Assembly (NCBI GenBank): GCA_003952965.2
Contig: CM025851.1
Span: 8,907,647 to 8,971,646, forward strand
Length of the DNA stretch: 64,000 nucleotides
Source: Morella rubra
Lineage: Eukaryota; Streptophyta; Magnoliopsida; Fagales; Myricaceae
Direction: 5' to 3'
Shown here: in pieces, positions 1-12,650 of the stretch
Position numbering within the stretch: the first letter of the stretch is position 1
Layout of the letters: each line of letters begins with the position of its first letter
Program-made: the position numbers and the translations under genes
The notes under the pieces: model-generated
The model's input: the letters and a program-made list of their open reading frames with translations, nothing else
Database searches by the model: none
What the model was told of the DNA's origin: nothing

Positions 1-572
1 AGAATTAGGAATGAAAGGAGTTGTCTTTATTACGTGGATCTATTAATGCATGTTGGGGTGAAACAAGGCAAGGATATATGTGTCTTGTTTCGTGTTGTGT
101 TCTTCTAATTCACGCTACGTACCTTTATAAGGTTGTTGAATGTGGCGTGTTCAAGCTTTTGTTTGCAGTCGGGAAAAGGAACTTCAAAGCTTCAATTCGC
201 CTATATATGAAACCTACGGCCTAAAGAAAAATCACCCAGTTAGGTGGGCAGTCATCCAAACACCCTTCAACACTGTCTTAAAGTAGGGAGGTAGAGTGTG
301 GATTCAAGTTTGCATTTCTGTATACTATTCTAATATTACACGATCACGATCACTTCATTTAATAGGTGACTTCCGAGTGATGGGAGAGCTAGGTTAAATC
401 CACATGCAAATTGGCTAAGATCCACGACTTCTTTGAGTGTTCATATAGATTTGAAGACAAGATATTGCCTTTTCCATTCACACAAGTGAAAATCTTTTAA
501 ATATGTGGTTGACATCAATGGAAGAGTTTTCATATCCCAAGAGATGCGAATATGGTAACGCATTATTTAGCT

Positions 573-648
573 CGTTGGGTCGCCTTAAAATTTACTTTTG
601 GAAGCAATCCCGTTGGGTCGCCTTAAAATTTACTTTTGGAAGCAATCC
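573..648. repeat. 38-bp tandem duplication
   Basis: Two identical head-to-tail copies of a 38-bp unit that starts CGTTGGGTCGCC, with a repeat offset of exactly 38 nt. No protein or promoter role is apparent. The lack of divergence points to a recent local duplication. Confidence 0.85.
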
Positions 649-758
649 CTATAATTCTGAGCATATTTTTCTTCTTTCTTGGTTGTATTGGGAGCAGATC
701 CCCCTTGAACTTTTTGTTTTTTGAGTTTTTTTTTTCCCAATAAAGGACTATGTTTTGA

Positions 759-958
759 TTAGGGGGCGTTTGTTTACCGAAATTTTGTGGAATATTCTCA
801 AAATTTTGAGAATCTTTTGAATGTTGAAGTTTATTAGGGTTTGTGAAAAGTGTGAAATGTATGTGTAAAAGTGTGAAGTTTATTGGGGTTTGTGAAATGT
901 GTTTGGTGTGGTAGAAATTTTGGGCCTCCAAAAAATTAGACAAATAAACACCCCCTAA
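759..958. mobile_element. MITE, AAAATTTT-core family, copy 1
   Basis: The ends are inverted: the left end reads TTAGGGGGCGTTTGTTT and the right end, reverse-complemented, reads TTAGGGGGTGTTTATTT. The 200-bp body is AT-rich and non-coding. Its internal stretch GAATATTCTCAAAATTTT recurs in the element at 55208-55388, so both belong to one non-autonomous DNA-transposon family. A target-site duplication is not clear. Confidence 0.7.
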
Positions 959-1514
959 AAAAAACAAGCACAAACATGTGCGATAACTCGTTCAAATGTA
1001 TATAATTGATGCTTTGCTATGTAGGCATAATACAAGAAAGTTTACATAACTGGTAGGCCTGAAATATTAGGATTGATTCTTCTATTTATGGGTGGATGGA
1101 AATACATATGCCTAAAATATTGGATTGAATCTGCTATCAATGCCTAGAATCAAGGAAGCTGGGTATGAAAACCAGATCTTGAGTGATCGCCTTATCAGTG
1201 ACCAGTCATTTCTTCAAGTCCCAACAATTCGATAAGGAAAGAAAATCAAAGAAAATTGATAAGATGGAAATTGGTTTCTTCATTACTTCAAGCCTTTCCA
1301 TGGCATGCACTAGAGCTGCTTTGCAAAAGAAAGCAAGTGCTGTCAATAAGAGTTGTCTCATTCTCAAACGAAAGAACAACGAAAATATGCCCATTCCGTG
1401 GGAACGAGGTGATCATTGTTCATTGTGTGTTTGTCTTTTGATTTGGGTTACTAATTATTGCAATAGAGCTCGAAAAGAACCGAACCATTTAACCTGACTT
1501 CAAAAAAGCACTAA

Positions 1515-1610
1515 GTAATTACAATTATTCATTAGATGATATAATTCAAATAATAAAATCTATCTCTTTCTATCAGCTTAAATTTTTAGAACAAGTAGTA
1601 AACATCTATA
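1515..1610. mobile_element. short LTR-retroelement-like fossil
   Basis: This stretch shares the pattern ATAATTCAAATAATAAAATC followed by a CTTAAATTTTTAGAACAAG-type segment with the stretch at about 10795-10890, which runs into a tRNA-primer-like TAGTATCAGAAC. Both look like decayed pieces of the same LTR element. No coding part is recognisable, and the age appears old. Confidence 0.3.
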
Positions 1611-3494
1611 AGCAAAATGTGTTTTGCCTGAGAAATGAAGTATATATGCTCCAAGCAGTTTAGTCAATAGTAGGTTATGAATTCGATTAGTAATGGGTAA
1701 GGAGCACAAACTAATTAATATCCATTCTCTTCGTTGTTGACTTCTAATTAGAATTATGTCTTTGGTAGTCCTGAGATCAGGTTATACTAGTTCGAGTACT
1801 CTACTTGAGGGTATGTTTTGCATCTCCGTGTAAACCCATGGTCCCTCAATGGCTGATAGTTTTAGATAGTTCAAAACTAGAATGCAGCAGCAGTTAAAAT
1901 GAGATTACAAACGAAACAAAACTCTTCTTTAATCATCATAAGGTCGTAATCGATCGAGATACCAGTTCTAGCTTGCATTAATTTCCTACCTAATCTCAGC
2001 AAAATGATAGCTCCACATTTTTCAGCAGTCTCTTTCCTTCTGGTATTTTAAGATGTTTCTTGATTCAAAGGCAAAATGGAAGGCACACAATATTTTAATG
2101 GAAATATGGTATGGACTAAGGCACTATAACACACAAAAATAGACAGCACAACTGATCCACAGTAAGTAGCAGAAGCCCCAGATCATTTTCGTGTTCCATT
2201 GACAAGACTTGAGTGAGATGACTGTCATCCTTTCCCCAGCTAGCCCCTATTACTGAGGAATTACTATGATGATTAATTAACTGTCACAAGACAACAAGCT
2301 GATTTGATCAGTTGCTTTACATCTTAATTCAAGGAGATTTTCTTCTTGAATTATGACTAATATGATATTAGATTGTACACATCAGATGGATCTGGACCCA
2401 TGTCACTAAGTGGGCTCCATCTAGGGATCTTTTAGGTAAGAAAGTAAAGACAATCAAGATTTACCTACAGCTTACTATTAAAAAAAGAATCGATGTGATA
2501 TCATAGCTGAGGGCCATCAATGTGCCTCAATTTCACATGGCTTTGCTGCACCAACCTCTTTGATCACAATAGAGATGGTCTATGAATCCAACTGCAGGTG
2601 GGTCAAAGATGTTGTCACTCGGACAGATCACAACCATTCGAGTGGTATAAATTTGGTGGGCCATGATGATATAACCACAAGAAATGACAATCATAAGCTT
2701 CCAAATACATGCACATGATCTCTTGTACCCTACCTTGGATATATAATAGGACGGATGAACCTTCGATAGCAGAACGACATCTGGTTGCACAGCCTCATAC
2801 ATATCCATTACTTAAGGCCCCCCATTCCCAACCCCAAATTCAAATTCGAGTCCCATTGATTCACTTATCCGAGTTTGGATGTTTGAAATTGAACGTGAAG
2901 GATTAGTTTAGGATAGAACCTTTTTTTTTTTTTTTTTCTGAGGAAAGTACCCCCCCAAGCAAAGCGGCCCCAGCAAGGATCCGTTTAGGATAGAACTTAA
3001 TTGAACGCTAATACTTTTTTATTGTATTGTATCATGGAGAAATCGAATTGTTTAACGGCTAAAAGCATTGAGAAATTGCCTCCAAAATTAATTAGTGTTA
3101 CCTGCTTTTAGTCGTGGGGCATTAATTTTTCTCATCTAAGCATGACCAAATTGAAGGAAAAGAGAGAGTGAATTGTGTATTACAAATTAACTTCGAAGCT
3201 CTTTTTTTTTTTTCTTTTTCTTTTTTTCGGAGTTCCAAAGTTCTAACCGAACTTCATGTCCTTGGTAATTGCCAAGTAAAGACTTGCAAGTCAGGATCTA
3301 TACCCAGACCTCCGTCTATAGCCAAAACCAGTATTTACAAAAGTTGAAAGTTGAAACTAAAACATGAAATGAAAAATCACTTCTCAATCAGTGAAGAAAA
3401 ATACAACATACAGAACTGAATTAGAATGAAAGAAAGAAAAGAGAAAATGGAGAAGCGGGAGGTAGAAAAAAAAAAAAAAAAAAAAAAAAACTAG

Positions 3495-4298
3495 TCAGAG
3501 CTTAAGGGACAAGTCAAGCTTCTGCAACTCATCTTGTTTAGTCTTCAAAGGGCCAAAACTATCCCACCAAAACCCTCCAATTGATCCCTCAGTCTCCGGG
3601 GAAAACTTCAAACTGCTATCGAATCTTGCAACCCCACCAGATGCAGACGATGCTACTGCTACTCCCGCACGAAAATTATCTGGTGCAAGCCGTCCAATAG
3701 CTGGTTGTTGATCAATAGGCTGTCTTGACCACTTCTGTCCATAGAGATAAGAGGAACCAATGGCTGATGATTTGTAAGAGGGCTTGTGTATCACGGAGTG
3801 CACCTGAATCCCAAGACCAACAGACCTATTCAACGAGCCATGCAAAGGTAGAGAAGCCATGATAGGGTATCTGTTTCCAAAAGCTGCACTGATCTTCTGA
3901 CCTCTTTTGGCTAGTGTCCGCTCTCGTTTATGCGCATTTTGGTGCCCGCCGAGTGCCTGTGAGCTGTAGAATTTTCTTTGGCAATAGTTGCATGAGAAAA
4001 CCCGCGGCTCGGTTTCATTACCTTGAGGAGTGTCCGAAGAGGTTCTCGACGAGTTTACATCGAAAGAATCGATGAGATTGGGTTCAGGGTTCGACCCATG
4101 ATTAGAACCCTTGTTAGAGAGGCTTAGATCCAATACAAGATCAGGATTTGAGTCTGGAGGGCGTTTCTGATCTTGTTCTTGGTTTTTGCCGCCTTCTGAG
4201 ATTTGCAGTGAGGGTTTTAGGCATGGTTGAGTCTCTGAAACTGAGATGATGGTTGAAGTTTCAGAGAGAGGTACTGGCTCTGGTCTTGGAAGCCCCAT
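3495..4298 (-). CDS. ZFP1: C2H2 zinc-finger repressor, ZFP1-like
   Basis: A single-exon gene for a 267-residue plant C1-1i zinc-finger protein, a sequence-specific nuclear transcriptional repressor. One QALGGH-type finger spans about residues 101-124, with zinc ligands Cys103, Cys106, His119 and His123 and a basic tail (KRERTLAKR) after it. Two EAR repression motifs of LDLSL type are visible, one at residues 56-60 and one at the extreme C terminus (LDLSLKL, 261-267). The architecture of EAR, finger, Ser/Gly-rich linker and terminal EAR is that of Arabidopsis ZFP1/3/4/7. The ATG begins [11 protein letters not shown]1 is suggested partly by gene order, because At1g80730 (ZFP1) lies near RPL7 and NIP6;1 in Arabidopsis. 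Assignment to the class is firm; the exact orthologue is less certain. Confidence 0.9.
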   Translation of the reverse strand: MGLPRPEPVPLSETSTIISVSETQPCLKPSLQISEGGKNQEQDQKRPPDSNPDLVLDLSLSNKGSNHGSNPEPNLIDSFDVNSSRTSSDTPQGNETEPRVFSCNYCQRKFYSSQALGGHQNAHKRERTLAKRGQKISAAFGNRYPIMASLPLHGSLNRSVGLGIQVHSVIHKPSYKSSAIGSSYLYGQKWSRQPIDQQPAIGRLAPDNFRAGVAVASSASGGVARFDSSLKFSPETEGSIGGFWWDSFGPLKTKQDELQKLDLSLKL

Positions 4299-4372
4299 AT
4301 GGAGAAAACGGCGTTTGAGAATTTTCTCGTTTGTGATGAAATTTTGGGTCTACAAAGCAACACAGAGGATAC

Positions 4373-4379
4373 TATATAT
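4373..4379 (-). promoter_or_regulatory. possible TATA box of the zinc-finger gene
   Basis: On the minus strand an ATATATA core lies about 75 nt upstream of the zinc-finger ATG at 4298, a plausible distance for a short 5' UTR. The flanks are AT-rich, so a chance match is possible. Confidence 0.35.
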
Positions 4380-5149
4380 CGATGTAGTAATAAATGTTCT
4401 GTACTATGTAAGGAAGGACTAAGTATCACTGTTTTACAGTTACAAGGTCTTAATACAGCAACACTTAGAGAATGAGACTTACTCTACTAAAAACAAAATA
4501 AAAAATAAAACCCAAAAAAAAAAAAATTAGAAGGGACTGTGGGCGCGTGAATGCTTGTGGGAGAGAAAAGAGTTCGTGTGTTATAAAGCTTTCTGATTGA
4601 TACTTCTGAGGAACATCGATGCACAACTTTTCTTCGTAGATACCCCATCGAATGCTTTTCTAATATTCTTTTGTCTTCCCACTCTTGTCTCCTTATATCT
4701 CTTGTCTATGGGGGTTCACCTTTAAACCTTTTTTTGGTGTAGTAAAAGGATGGCATAACTTATGACAAACTAAAAATCCAAGGTTCGATCGATTATCCAC
4801 TTTTCTGGATTCCGGAATTACATAGGGATGTGTAGAATGGACTCGTCGTTTTAAAAGGTGTGGTTTTGTGAAGTTTTAGACGGGGTTGGAGGATTTGCAA
4901 AATCTTCGCTAAACTACTGACTCTAGTTCTATCCTTATCCTTTATGTTAGAATATTTGGTATAATAACCATCAATCAAGGAGTATTAATTGAGTCTTTTA
5001 ATTAAGCTACAAATTAAGATCCTTAATTTTTAGAGATTCGTCTACTTTATTCTTGTATATACTCATAATTATATTGAACAAGAGAAATCATATAATCATC
5101 TGAAGCTTTTCTAATAATGAACGTAAGACCACGGACCATCTCAAATCGT

Positions 5150-5274
<125 letters not shown>

Positions 5275-8200
5275 ATATATAAACTCATTTCCGATTATTT
5301 CAACACTGCACAATGACTTTTTTTTTTTAAAAAAAAAATGGCTTTTCATCATAGAAACAATGACATTGTGCCAATTCTGATTGCTAATGAAGTGTGTAAT
5401 ACTTCAAACGCTAGCTACCTACATGAACATTCAATATGAAAAGAGTCTTTTAACCTTGATTGATCACGTCCATGTTTCGATACAATTAGTTCAAGTGGAA
5501 TTTTGTGTCAATTAGAAAGATAACTTAGATTTGTCTATATATATAATATAGAGCTTAGGAATCGCGCATCAAGAATGCGTGGTCTTTCTGATGATATATT
5601 TATAGCAACAATTAATAATTAACAGGATTAGAACACGATCGTGATGAGACAATTGATCGAAGAATTAGGGTTAAATTCTGACGAGAATCATTTGAAGTAG
5701 GTTGGGTTAATCAGCTTCCATCTCTTACACATCCAATTAGCATGTACCTTCCTGCCCTATAGGGCTTTTAAGCTCCTGCAATCAGATGACCCCGTCCTCT
5801 CCTCTCCTCTCTTATCTCTTTCTCTTCTCTTCTCTTCTCTTGGGGCCACGGGAGGAGCATGGTTGTGTTTCAGTTGTATAAACTGTATATATAGGATGTA
5901 CTTTTGAATCTTCACAAGACCGTATGTTGTACTTATTTGACTACGAACATCATGAATTGTTTATCACCGCATTTTGACTTTGGGTTTTGAATTTGAAGCC
6001 ATTAATTGACTGTATTATAATTATAAAAGGTTTCAGTTTTTTGTCCCTTCAGTCTTAAATATGCCATAAATTAATACTCGGACAAAAATCTTGTAACAAC
6101 CAATATCTCACTTGATCAATGCCTGATGACTTGTTGATATTAGCAATGGGGTTTTTGTATGTTTAGGTTATTCTTTGAAATTCGTTCTTCACCTAGAGTA
6201 CGTAGTACTCTATCTGCGGGATGCTAGCATACCAAAAATTGACTAATTGGAAGCTATTTTTACTCCGTTTGTACACCTTCGTATATATATATATTTTTAT
6301 ATCTATATCTGACTCATCCCTAAGCTATTATGGGAAGGCTCATCTATATATATATATATAAATAGTGGGTCGCATATATTCTTCTACGCGCGTCTTTCAT
6401 TTTCTTAGGAGAAGTCGTCTTGCCTTAATTCATAATACTTGAAAACCAATCGAAGAAGATTTCCCACAAGACAACAGATGATGATCATGAGGTCATTTTA
6501 ACGTCACTATAGCATGATAAGGACGTTTAAATTTCATCTGGAGGCAGCCGATTTATACCGATCATATTCAATATCTTTGATATATATATATATATATATA
6601 TATCCAGTAGTACTGCTACATGTGTCAATTCCTAAACAACCCCTTCTGTCCCCTGCTGAATTTTGCAGTCATCTCAACAACAATCCAATTCCTAAAACAC
6701 CCTCCCAGTACAATATTACAGATAGATATAATCGGGCGGCCGTCTCTCTTTTTGGCCACTCGTCGACCGACATGATTCACGAAGTGTCATATCCAGTTGA
6801 TTTAAGCGACACATTATACCGCAGGATTTGCCACCCCAGACGTTAGGTAAGCCTCCACACTTCAAGAGCCTTCTACATATTCGTACAAGCTGAGGAGTGA
6901 GGAATCTGTTGGATATATTATAGTCAAATATGTAATCATCTGTTTCACTGGGAGCTTTCCTCCACACCTACCTTTTCAAGTCTCTCGCGTTTCATTATGG
7001 GAAGCAATATATATTCCTTTGACCTACGTTTGATGGACAAGTCGTGAGAACTATCTTTCAAGATATCGATCGGATCGATCGATCGCACATCATGATTATA
7101 TAGGGCTAGGCCTCTTGCTCTTGTTTCCTGGGGTTATATATGTTTAATTTTCCTTCACTTGGAAGGTCGAAAATGACAAGGGACCTGGAAGTATAGTCCT
7201 GTCGGTTTGGGTTCTTAATAGATAGATAAATATTGGATTAACAAACATTAATTAAATACCTACATATATACATTTGATTAAGGTACTCACGTATATCTGT
7301 TGATTGAAATGTGCATGTGACCGCTCCAGCCAGAGTTAACGCTGTAGCATGGGTTAATTTCATTAAACAAAAAAAAAAAAAAAAGAGAGGAGATGATCAT
7401 ATACCTCTTTACATCTTGCTGGCTGCTACAACTGGAGGCAACTAATTAATTAAAGCAAAGTCCATATAAAAACAGACGCTAGTGAAATATAAACTGGATG
7501 TTGCGATTCTTGTTTTTTTGGTGGGCAAAGCAGGAGGACGATAGAAGAAAAGGATAAGGACTTGCGCAATAAGAATGCTTAATCAACTCCGTGGACGTGG
7601 ATGAGTTTATTAGAGGTACTATTAGTCAGCAGGCCAACCGTGGTTCAATTTTTTATAACAACAAAACTCGCGACTTAAATGATGTGTGTGGTGAGGGACC
7701 ACTAAATGTATTCGAAATTTACTGTGGCATTAAGCTTTCCAATGCGATCAAGCTGGGCCAAGTTTATTGAACTTGATACATTGATCGCGGAACAAATTAT
7801 CTCTCATCAATGAAAAAAATGCTTAATCATTCAAGTGACCACCACAATTTTAATCTAAGTGCTGTATTTCTTCTAAGAATCAATGATGTGCAAGCTGACT
7901 TGACCCTAGTTTACATAGCTGATAGCACAGAGTTTAGAAAACAAAACAGGTGACAATATCGACCTCTCCCACTCAGAGGCATTTATATATGTACGTTCGA
8001 AGTAATACTAATGCTTCCTCTTTATTCTCTTCCGGCCGGATGAGCATGGCTCTGTGTTCTTTGGTTTCTAATAATTTCTTTTAACTGCCATGTCGGAAGT
8101 AGTAACTGGCTGAGAAAATTTAAAAATTCTAAATAAAAAATTAATTATACTTCCGACCCAAATAATAAACTGGTATATATATATATATTTAGGAAGTACG

Positions 8201-10794
8201 TTTTCTTCTCTTTCTCTCGAGCCCCAAGTAGTTGTTATATATATTACGTACTGCTTCCGTTGGTCGGCAGCTTAAGTTTGATCTAAGCAGATGCAAGGCG
8301 GCCCCTTTTTGACAAATTTTTTCTAATTGTAACGAATTATAAAATTATATATAATTAATCCATTCATGAGTGCAGATTAGCATAGACACGCAATCAGTGA
8401 AGACGTGATATTGTAAATTTTTCCAGGTCAACCAATCAAATGGTATTGACAAAAGATTTGGTTAAAAGCGCCGTGATCCGCAAGCTTACAGCAGGCCGCC
8501 GAACACTATCTTGTCTGCTCTGTATAACTATTTGGTTTTTTTAAACAGGATTCGATCCTCGGAGTAGAGGAGAGAATGTTATAAAATAAAGAGCAGATTA
8601 GGTTGGACGGCCCCGAGGAAAGAGAATAGCTAGAGATACTGCACTTTCATGTACGTACGTACGTGTTTAATTAAAAATCATGATCATTATGTGTATAATC
8701 ACTTCTGCTAAGCACTTTGAACGCATCGAATAAAAACTAAGTTTAATAATTTATTTTGTACTCTGAAAAGATTGGCTTCACGAGTGTACAAATCTCTAAG
8801 GTCGACAAGCATCTCTAGAGTTCGTTTCTAAGCAGATTGGGTGCAGAATGAACCTACCGAGATCGGAAAAAGATTCGGTTATAATTAGAAGCTAAATTTT
8901 AATTCTTATAAACATCTGTTATGATTTAAATAAATAAATTCAACTGTTTAATGTTGATCATGTCATTTAATGATAATAAGTCATCACTAAGCTAAGTCAA
9001 CTTTATCTTACCTCATCAAATAATGCATTGTGATACTAACAGTTGAATTTATTTTATTAAATATTGATCTCCATCAAAACTCAAAAAATCTTACGACAGT
9101 TATGAGCGTGGAGAGAAAGAAGGTAGAATGCTTAAGCTGCTATTGTAGAATTCTCAAGATTGTGAGATCAACATGAATCTAAAGATTATTAAAGAATTCT
9201 CGGGATCAATAAAAAATTAATAAATTAATTTTTTGCAGTTGTAACTTTCAGTAGTCATATATCCAACCGCTAGAGTCCACCCAATTAGAAAGAAGCAAAG
9301 TGGATTGATCCATATGGCCTCCTAACAAAATGGAACATCAGTTGAGAGACCACCAATTAGGTTTTGTCTAGTTTTGAGCTCCGATATAGCATCTATATAT
9401 TCCATTCTCGTGCCAATCATTCTTCTTCATTCTTTCCGGGAAATGAAGTCGAGGTTGAAAGTACAATTCCCATCTCCCCACTAGCACGTCCGTCCGTCCC
9501 AAAGTGAATGTGCGTATAATATGCAAAACGGATGAGTCCAAAGTAATGAAATCCCACGTGCACAAATGAAGTTCAGGGTAAGAAGACAATTAATGGGACA
9601 TTCCCTCTTGTTATTTGCAGACGCAGTTTTGTCGTAACATGTTGATGAAAGGCGTGGAGTCGGCGACAGAGTGGCCGACAAGTGAATGGGGGGAAGTTGA
9701 TGTATGGAGCCCCCAAATTGCTCTTAGGAACAATGCCGTCCCATGCTAAGGGATTTATATGCATCTTTGTCAAAATATAACATAATCACACTCCAAAAGT
9801 AAGCCCTCCTTAGATAAGCTTCATTTCATTTTCATTTTCCTTTTTCACTCATATATATATATATTAATGAATTAAACACAAAAGCGACATTGATGGGTGA
9901 AGGCACACAAGTCATTGGCTTTGAGTGCACTTGCTTTTGAATGTATTTGCTTGTCTATTTCAGAGGATACCCAATATGATTCTTTTTTGTTGTCTTTTGA
10001 TTGCTTTGTCCAATCCATTTGGGCCCAAATCAAGCGAAAGATTTTCTGTCTCTTTATCTTGTGTGAACGAACGAGTGTTTGAAAGTAGTTTGGCGAGAAA
10101 GTTACAGACTTTCTTTCCATCACGATTTCACTCACTCACCCACACAGAAAGATCTGGATTATTAAACAAAAAGGACAAACTGGACAGTACTTCTATCTCT
10201 ACCATTAATTTCGATAGTCGCGGCAGAATTCATTACCTTCCCCTCTCTTTCTCCCTACGTTTGGCTGCTCTCCATTGTTGAAAAAGCAATGGAAATGAGA
10301 CATGATCGATCGTAGCATATTATACATGAGAGTAATGATGATATGCAAATCTCAGGGAAGATTCTTTGACCCTATAAATCTTTCATTTGAACTCTTTTGA
10401 ACTGTTGATTTTGATTGAACTTTGGGATGTATATAATTTCTAGATCGATGTTTGAACGCGTCCTGCCTCTCCAGGTTCGACAATATATTGAGGCTATCGG
10501 TCTTGCCTTTCCAACTTTTGACAATATTTTAGCAGCTGTTAGTTAAATTTCATTTGCTAAACCAAAAACTGCTATAGCATATAACTACCCAGTAGGATTA
10601 GAAAGATGAAACAATTATAATAATATTGTTTAAATTTCCTATAAAGAAACATTTTTTTTTTTGCAACTCCTTGATAAACAATTGAGTTTATAAGAATAGT
10701 ATAGTATTAAGTCTCAGTGTCTTACTTTATTATTTCTATTTTCAGGAATCAGGCTTCTCTTCAATTCAAAAAGAGAAACACAAAGTTCAAATCC

Positions 10795-10890
10795 TACTGT
10801 TAGAGAATATAATTTAAATAATAAAATCTTCGTCTTCTTATTAACTTAAGGTTTTTGGATCAAGGATAAATTTACATAGTATCAGAACTA
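10795..10890 (+). mobile_element. short LTR-retroelement-like fossil with primer-site-like end
   Basis: An AT-rich stretch ends in TAGTATCAGAAC, which resembles the TGGTATCAGAGC junction commonly found just inside the 5' LTR of plant Copia-type elements. It shares its body with about 1515-1610. No coding part remains, so it is a broken, old fragment. Confidence 0.35.
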
Positions 10891-12249
10891 AATATAGTTG
10901 ACTTTTTTCTTCTTTTCTTTTTGGTAATTTACTTATTTTTTGTGCACATCGTGTCATCTATCCTCTACCCTCGTTTACAAGGGTAGGAACTAGAATGATG
11001 TCCATTCTAGTAAAATACTGAAATTTGGAATCGAAAATTGAAAATTTCGGTTCTAACTCTCTCTCCCCTTATTGGAGTTTTGTTGATGCCTTGACCTTTC
11101 ATTTGGACAAGCCAAGTAGAGGGAGGGGAGTGGAAATCGCAGAATCGGGAAGAGAGAAGGGAGAAGGAGAAAAATACGATATATAGTAAGTCTTTTTTAA
11201 AAAAACAAAACCAAACAACAACGGGAACGGGAACGGGAACAGAAACAGGAAAATTCCACCTCGGTTTCGAAAATTGGGAAAAAGGCCAATCCGATACTGA
11301 TATGTGTATAGGCCGGAACCAGTGACCAAAATTTCGGGTTCCACTAGAATATATGTTCACCCTTATTCGTTTACCCTGATTTTTAGAGTGAGAAAATGTC
11401 GTTTGATTCCAAAGACCTTGAACTAATCATAATCTTTTTTTAATTATTAATTAAGGGTAAGGCACCATTATAAGAAGCCAAAGTGAACTTACTGCAGGAG
11501 TCATAATCAATCGGCAAAAGGGATGCAAAAATTTATTTTGAAATATGAACCAGCAAATAGAACCAGATGAACTATCTGGGCTTATGATCAGCCCAAGGCT
11601 TTCTCACGTGCTTGGGTAGAAAGCTAGACGTGATCACACCTGATCAGTGATTACCCCTTACCCGTTGTCTTGGACGGGTAATGAACCGACCAATTGGATT
11701 CTCACGGTGCATACATTGGGCGGAACGGATCTGCGCAGGCCGTGGCAAAGCTGGGGAACTAGCTAATTCTGGTTCTGTTAATGGATTATGGATGCAGACA
11801 GCGGCAAAGGTTCGGATATGGTTCAGAAATCTGTCGAAATAACAACCTTCCCCATTGACTAATTGACAGTAATGTTCCTCACAGCGAGCTCTGGAGTTTG
11901 CACCGATGGGCGGGCTATTTTTATGGAAAATTTCTGAAGCAAGTAAAAGCTGAAACAGGAGGAAAGAAGAGTAAAAACCATATTTAAGGACCCATGGAAA
12001 TAATTAGCATTTAGGCTAGCTCCCTTTAAGAGCATTGTTGCCTTCCACTAGCTTCGTCCATAAATGAACTGCTGCAGACATCTTAAACAACAAAGCTTAC
12101 TGTCTGTGTTGCTGCTGTTCTCTTTTTGACACTGTAGCAGTCTAAAAACTATTTTTGCTACAGTAAAAAATCTTATTTGATACCCTGAGAATTCCAAAAG
12201 AAAGAGAATCTGAGGGAAAAAAAAACCCAGCAACACCTCCCCCCACGCC

Positions 12250-12347
12250 GGTGGTGCTCTCTCCACTGGGAGAGGTGGAGATTTCCACCAGTGCACTGAG
12301 GTGCCCTGATGAAGATTTCCATCAGTGCGCAGTGGAGAGACCACCAC
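12250..12347. repeat. 98-bp fold-back element
   Basis: The outer arms 12251-12268 and 12330-12347 are inverted copies with one mismatch (CAGTGGAGAGACCACCAC on the right arm). The 61-nt loop contains two further near-palindromes (GGTGGAGATTTCCACC and GATGAAGATTTCCATC), themselves direct-repeat relatives. The strand could form a branched hairpin. It is GC-rich against AT-rich flanks and lies about 300 bp past the GOS11 stop codon. It may be a MITE core or a small foldback transposon. Confidence 0.65.
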
Positions 12348-12650
12348 AGCCTAGTGTACGCTGCTATTGAAACGTGATCACAATGATAAGGCTATATAAC
12401 AAAGTTTAAAATTAGACATCAAATTTATTTCACCCTCACACTTGTAATGGATGAGACTGTACATTTCTACCGCTCAAAAGTTGTGAACTTTACTGCATTC
12501 TGTTATGAAATACAAGGAGAATATTATGCACTACCCCAAGAAAATGCCACCTCAACAATGAAAGACGGCCTCCTCAAATGGATACGGAACATCAAAACAA
12601 GAATTCAACTTCACCACAAGCACCCCGCAGAAAAGTGCAAATCTCTATCC

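Larger units (their letters stand above)
1..3494. other. gene-free flank left of the zinc-finger gene
   Basis: I see no gene here. All open frames are short, without family resemblance, and many overlap low-complexity tracts. What can be named is a 38-bp perfect tandem duplication (573-648), a MITE (759-958), a short LTR-retroelement-like fossil (about 1515-1610), and long T and A runs near 2920-2938 and 3467-3491. The A run lies just beyond the stop codon of the zinc-finger gene. Confidence 0.6.
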
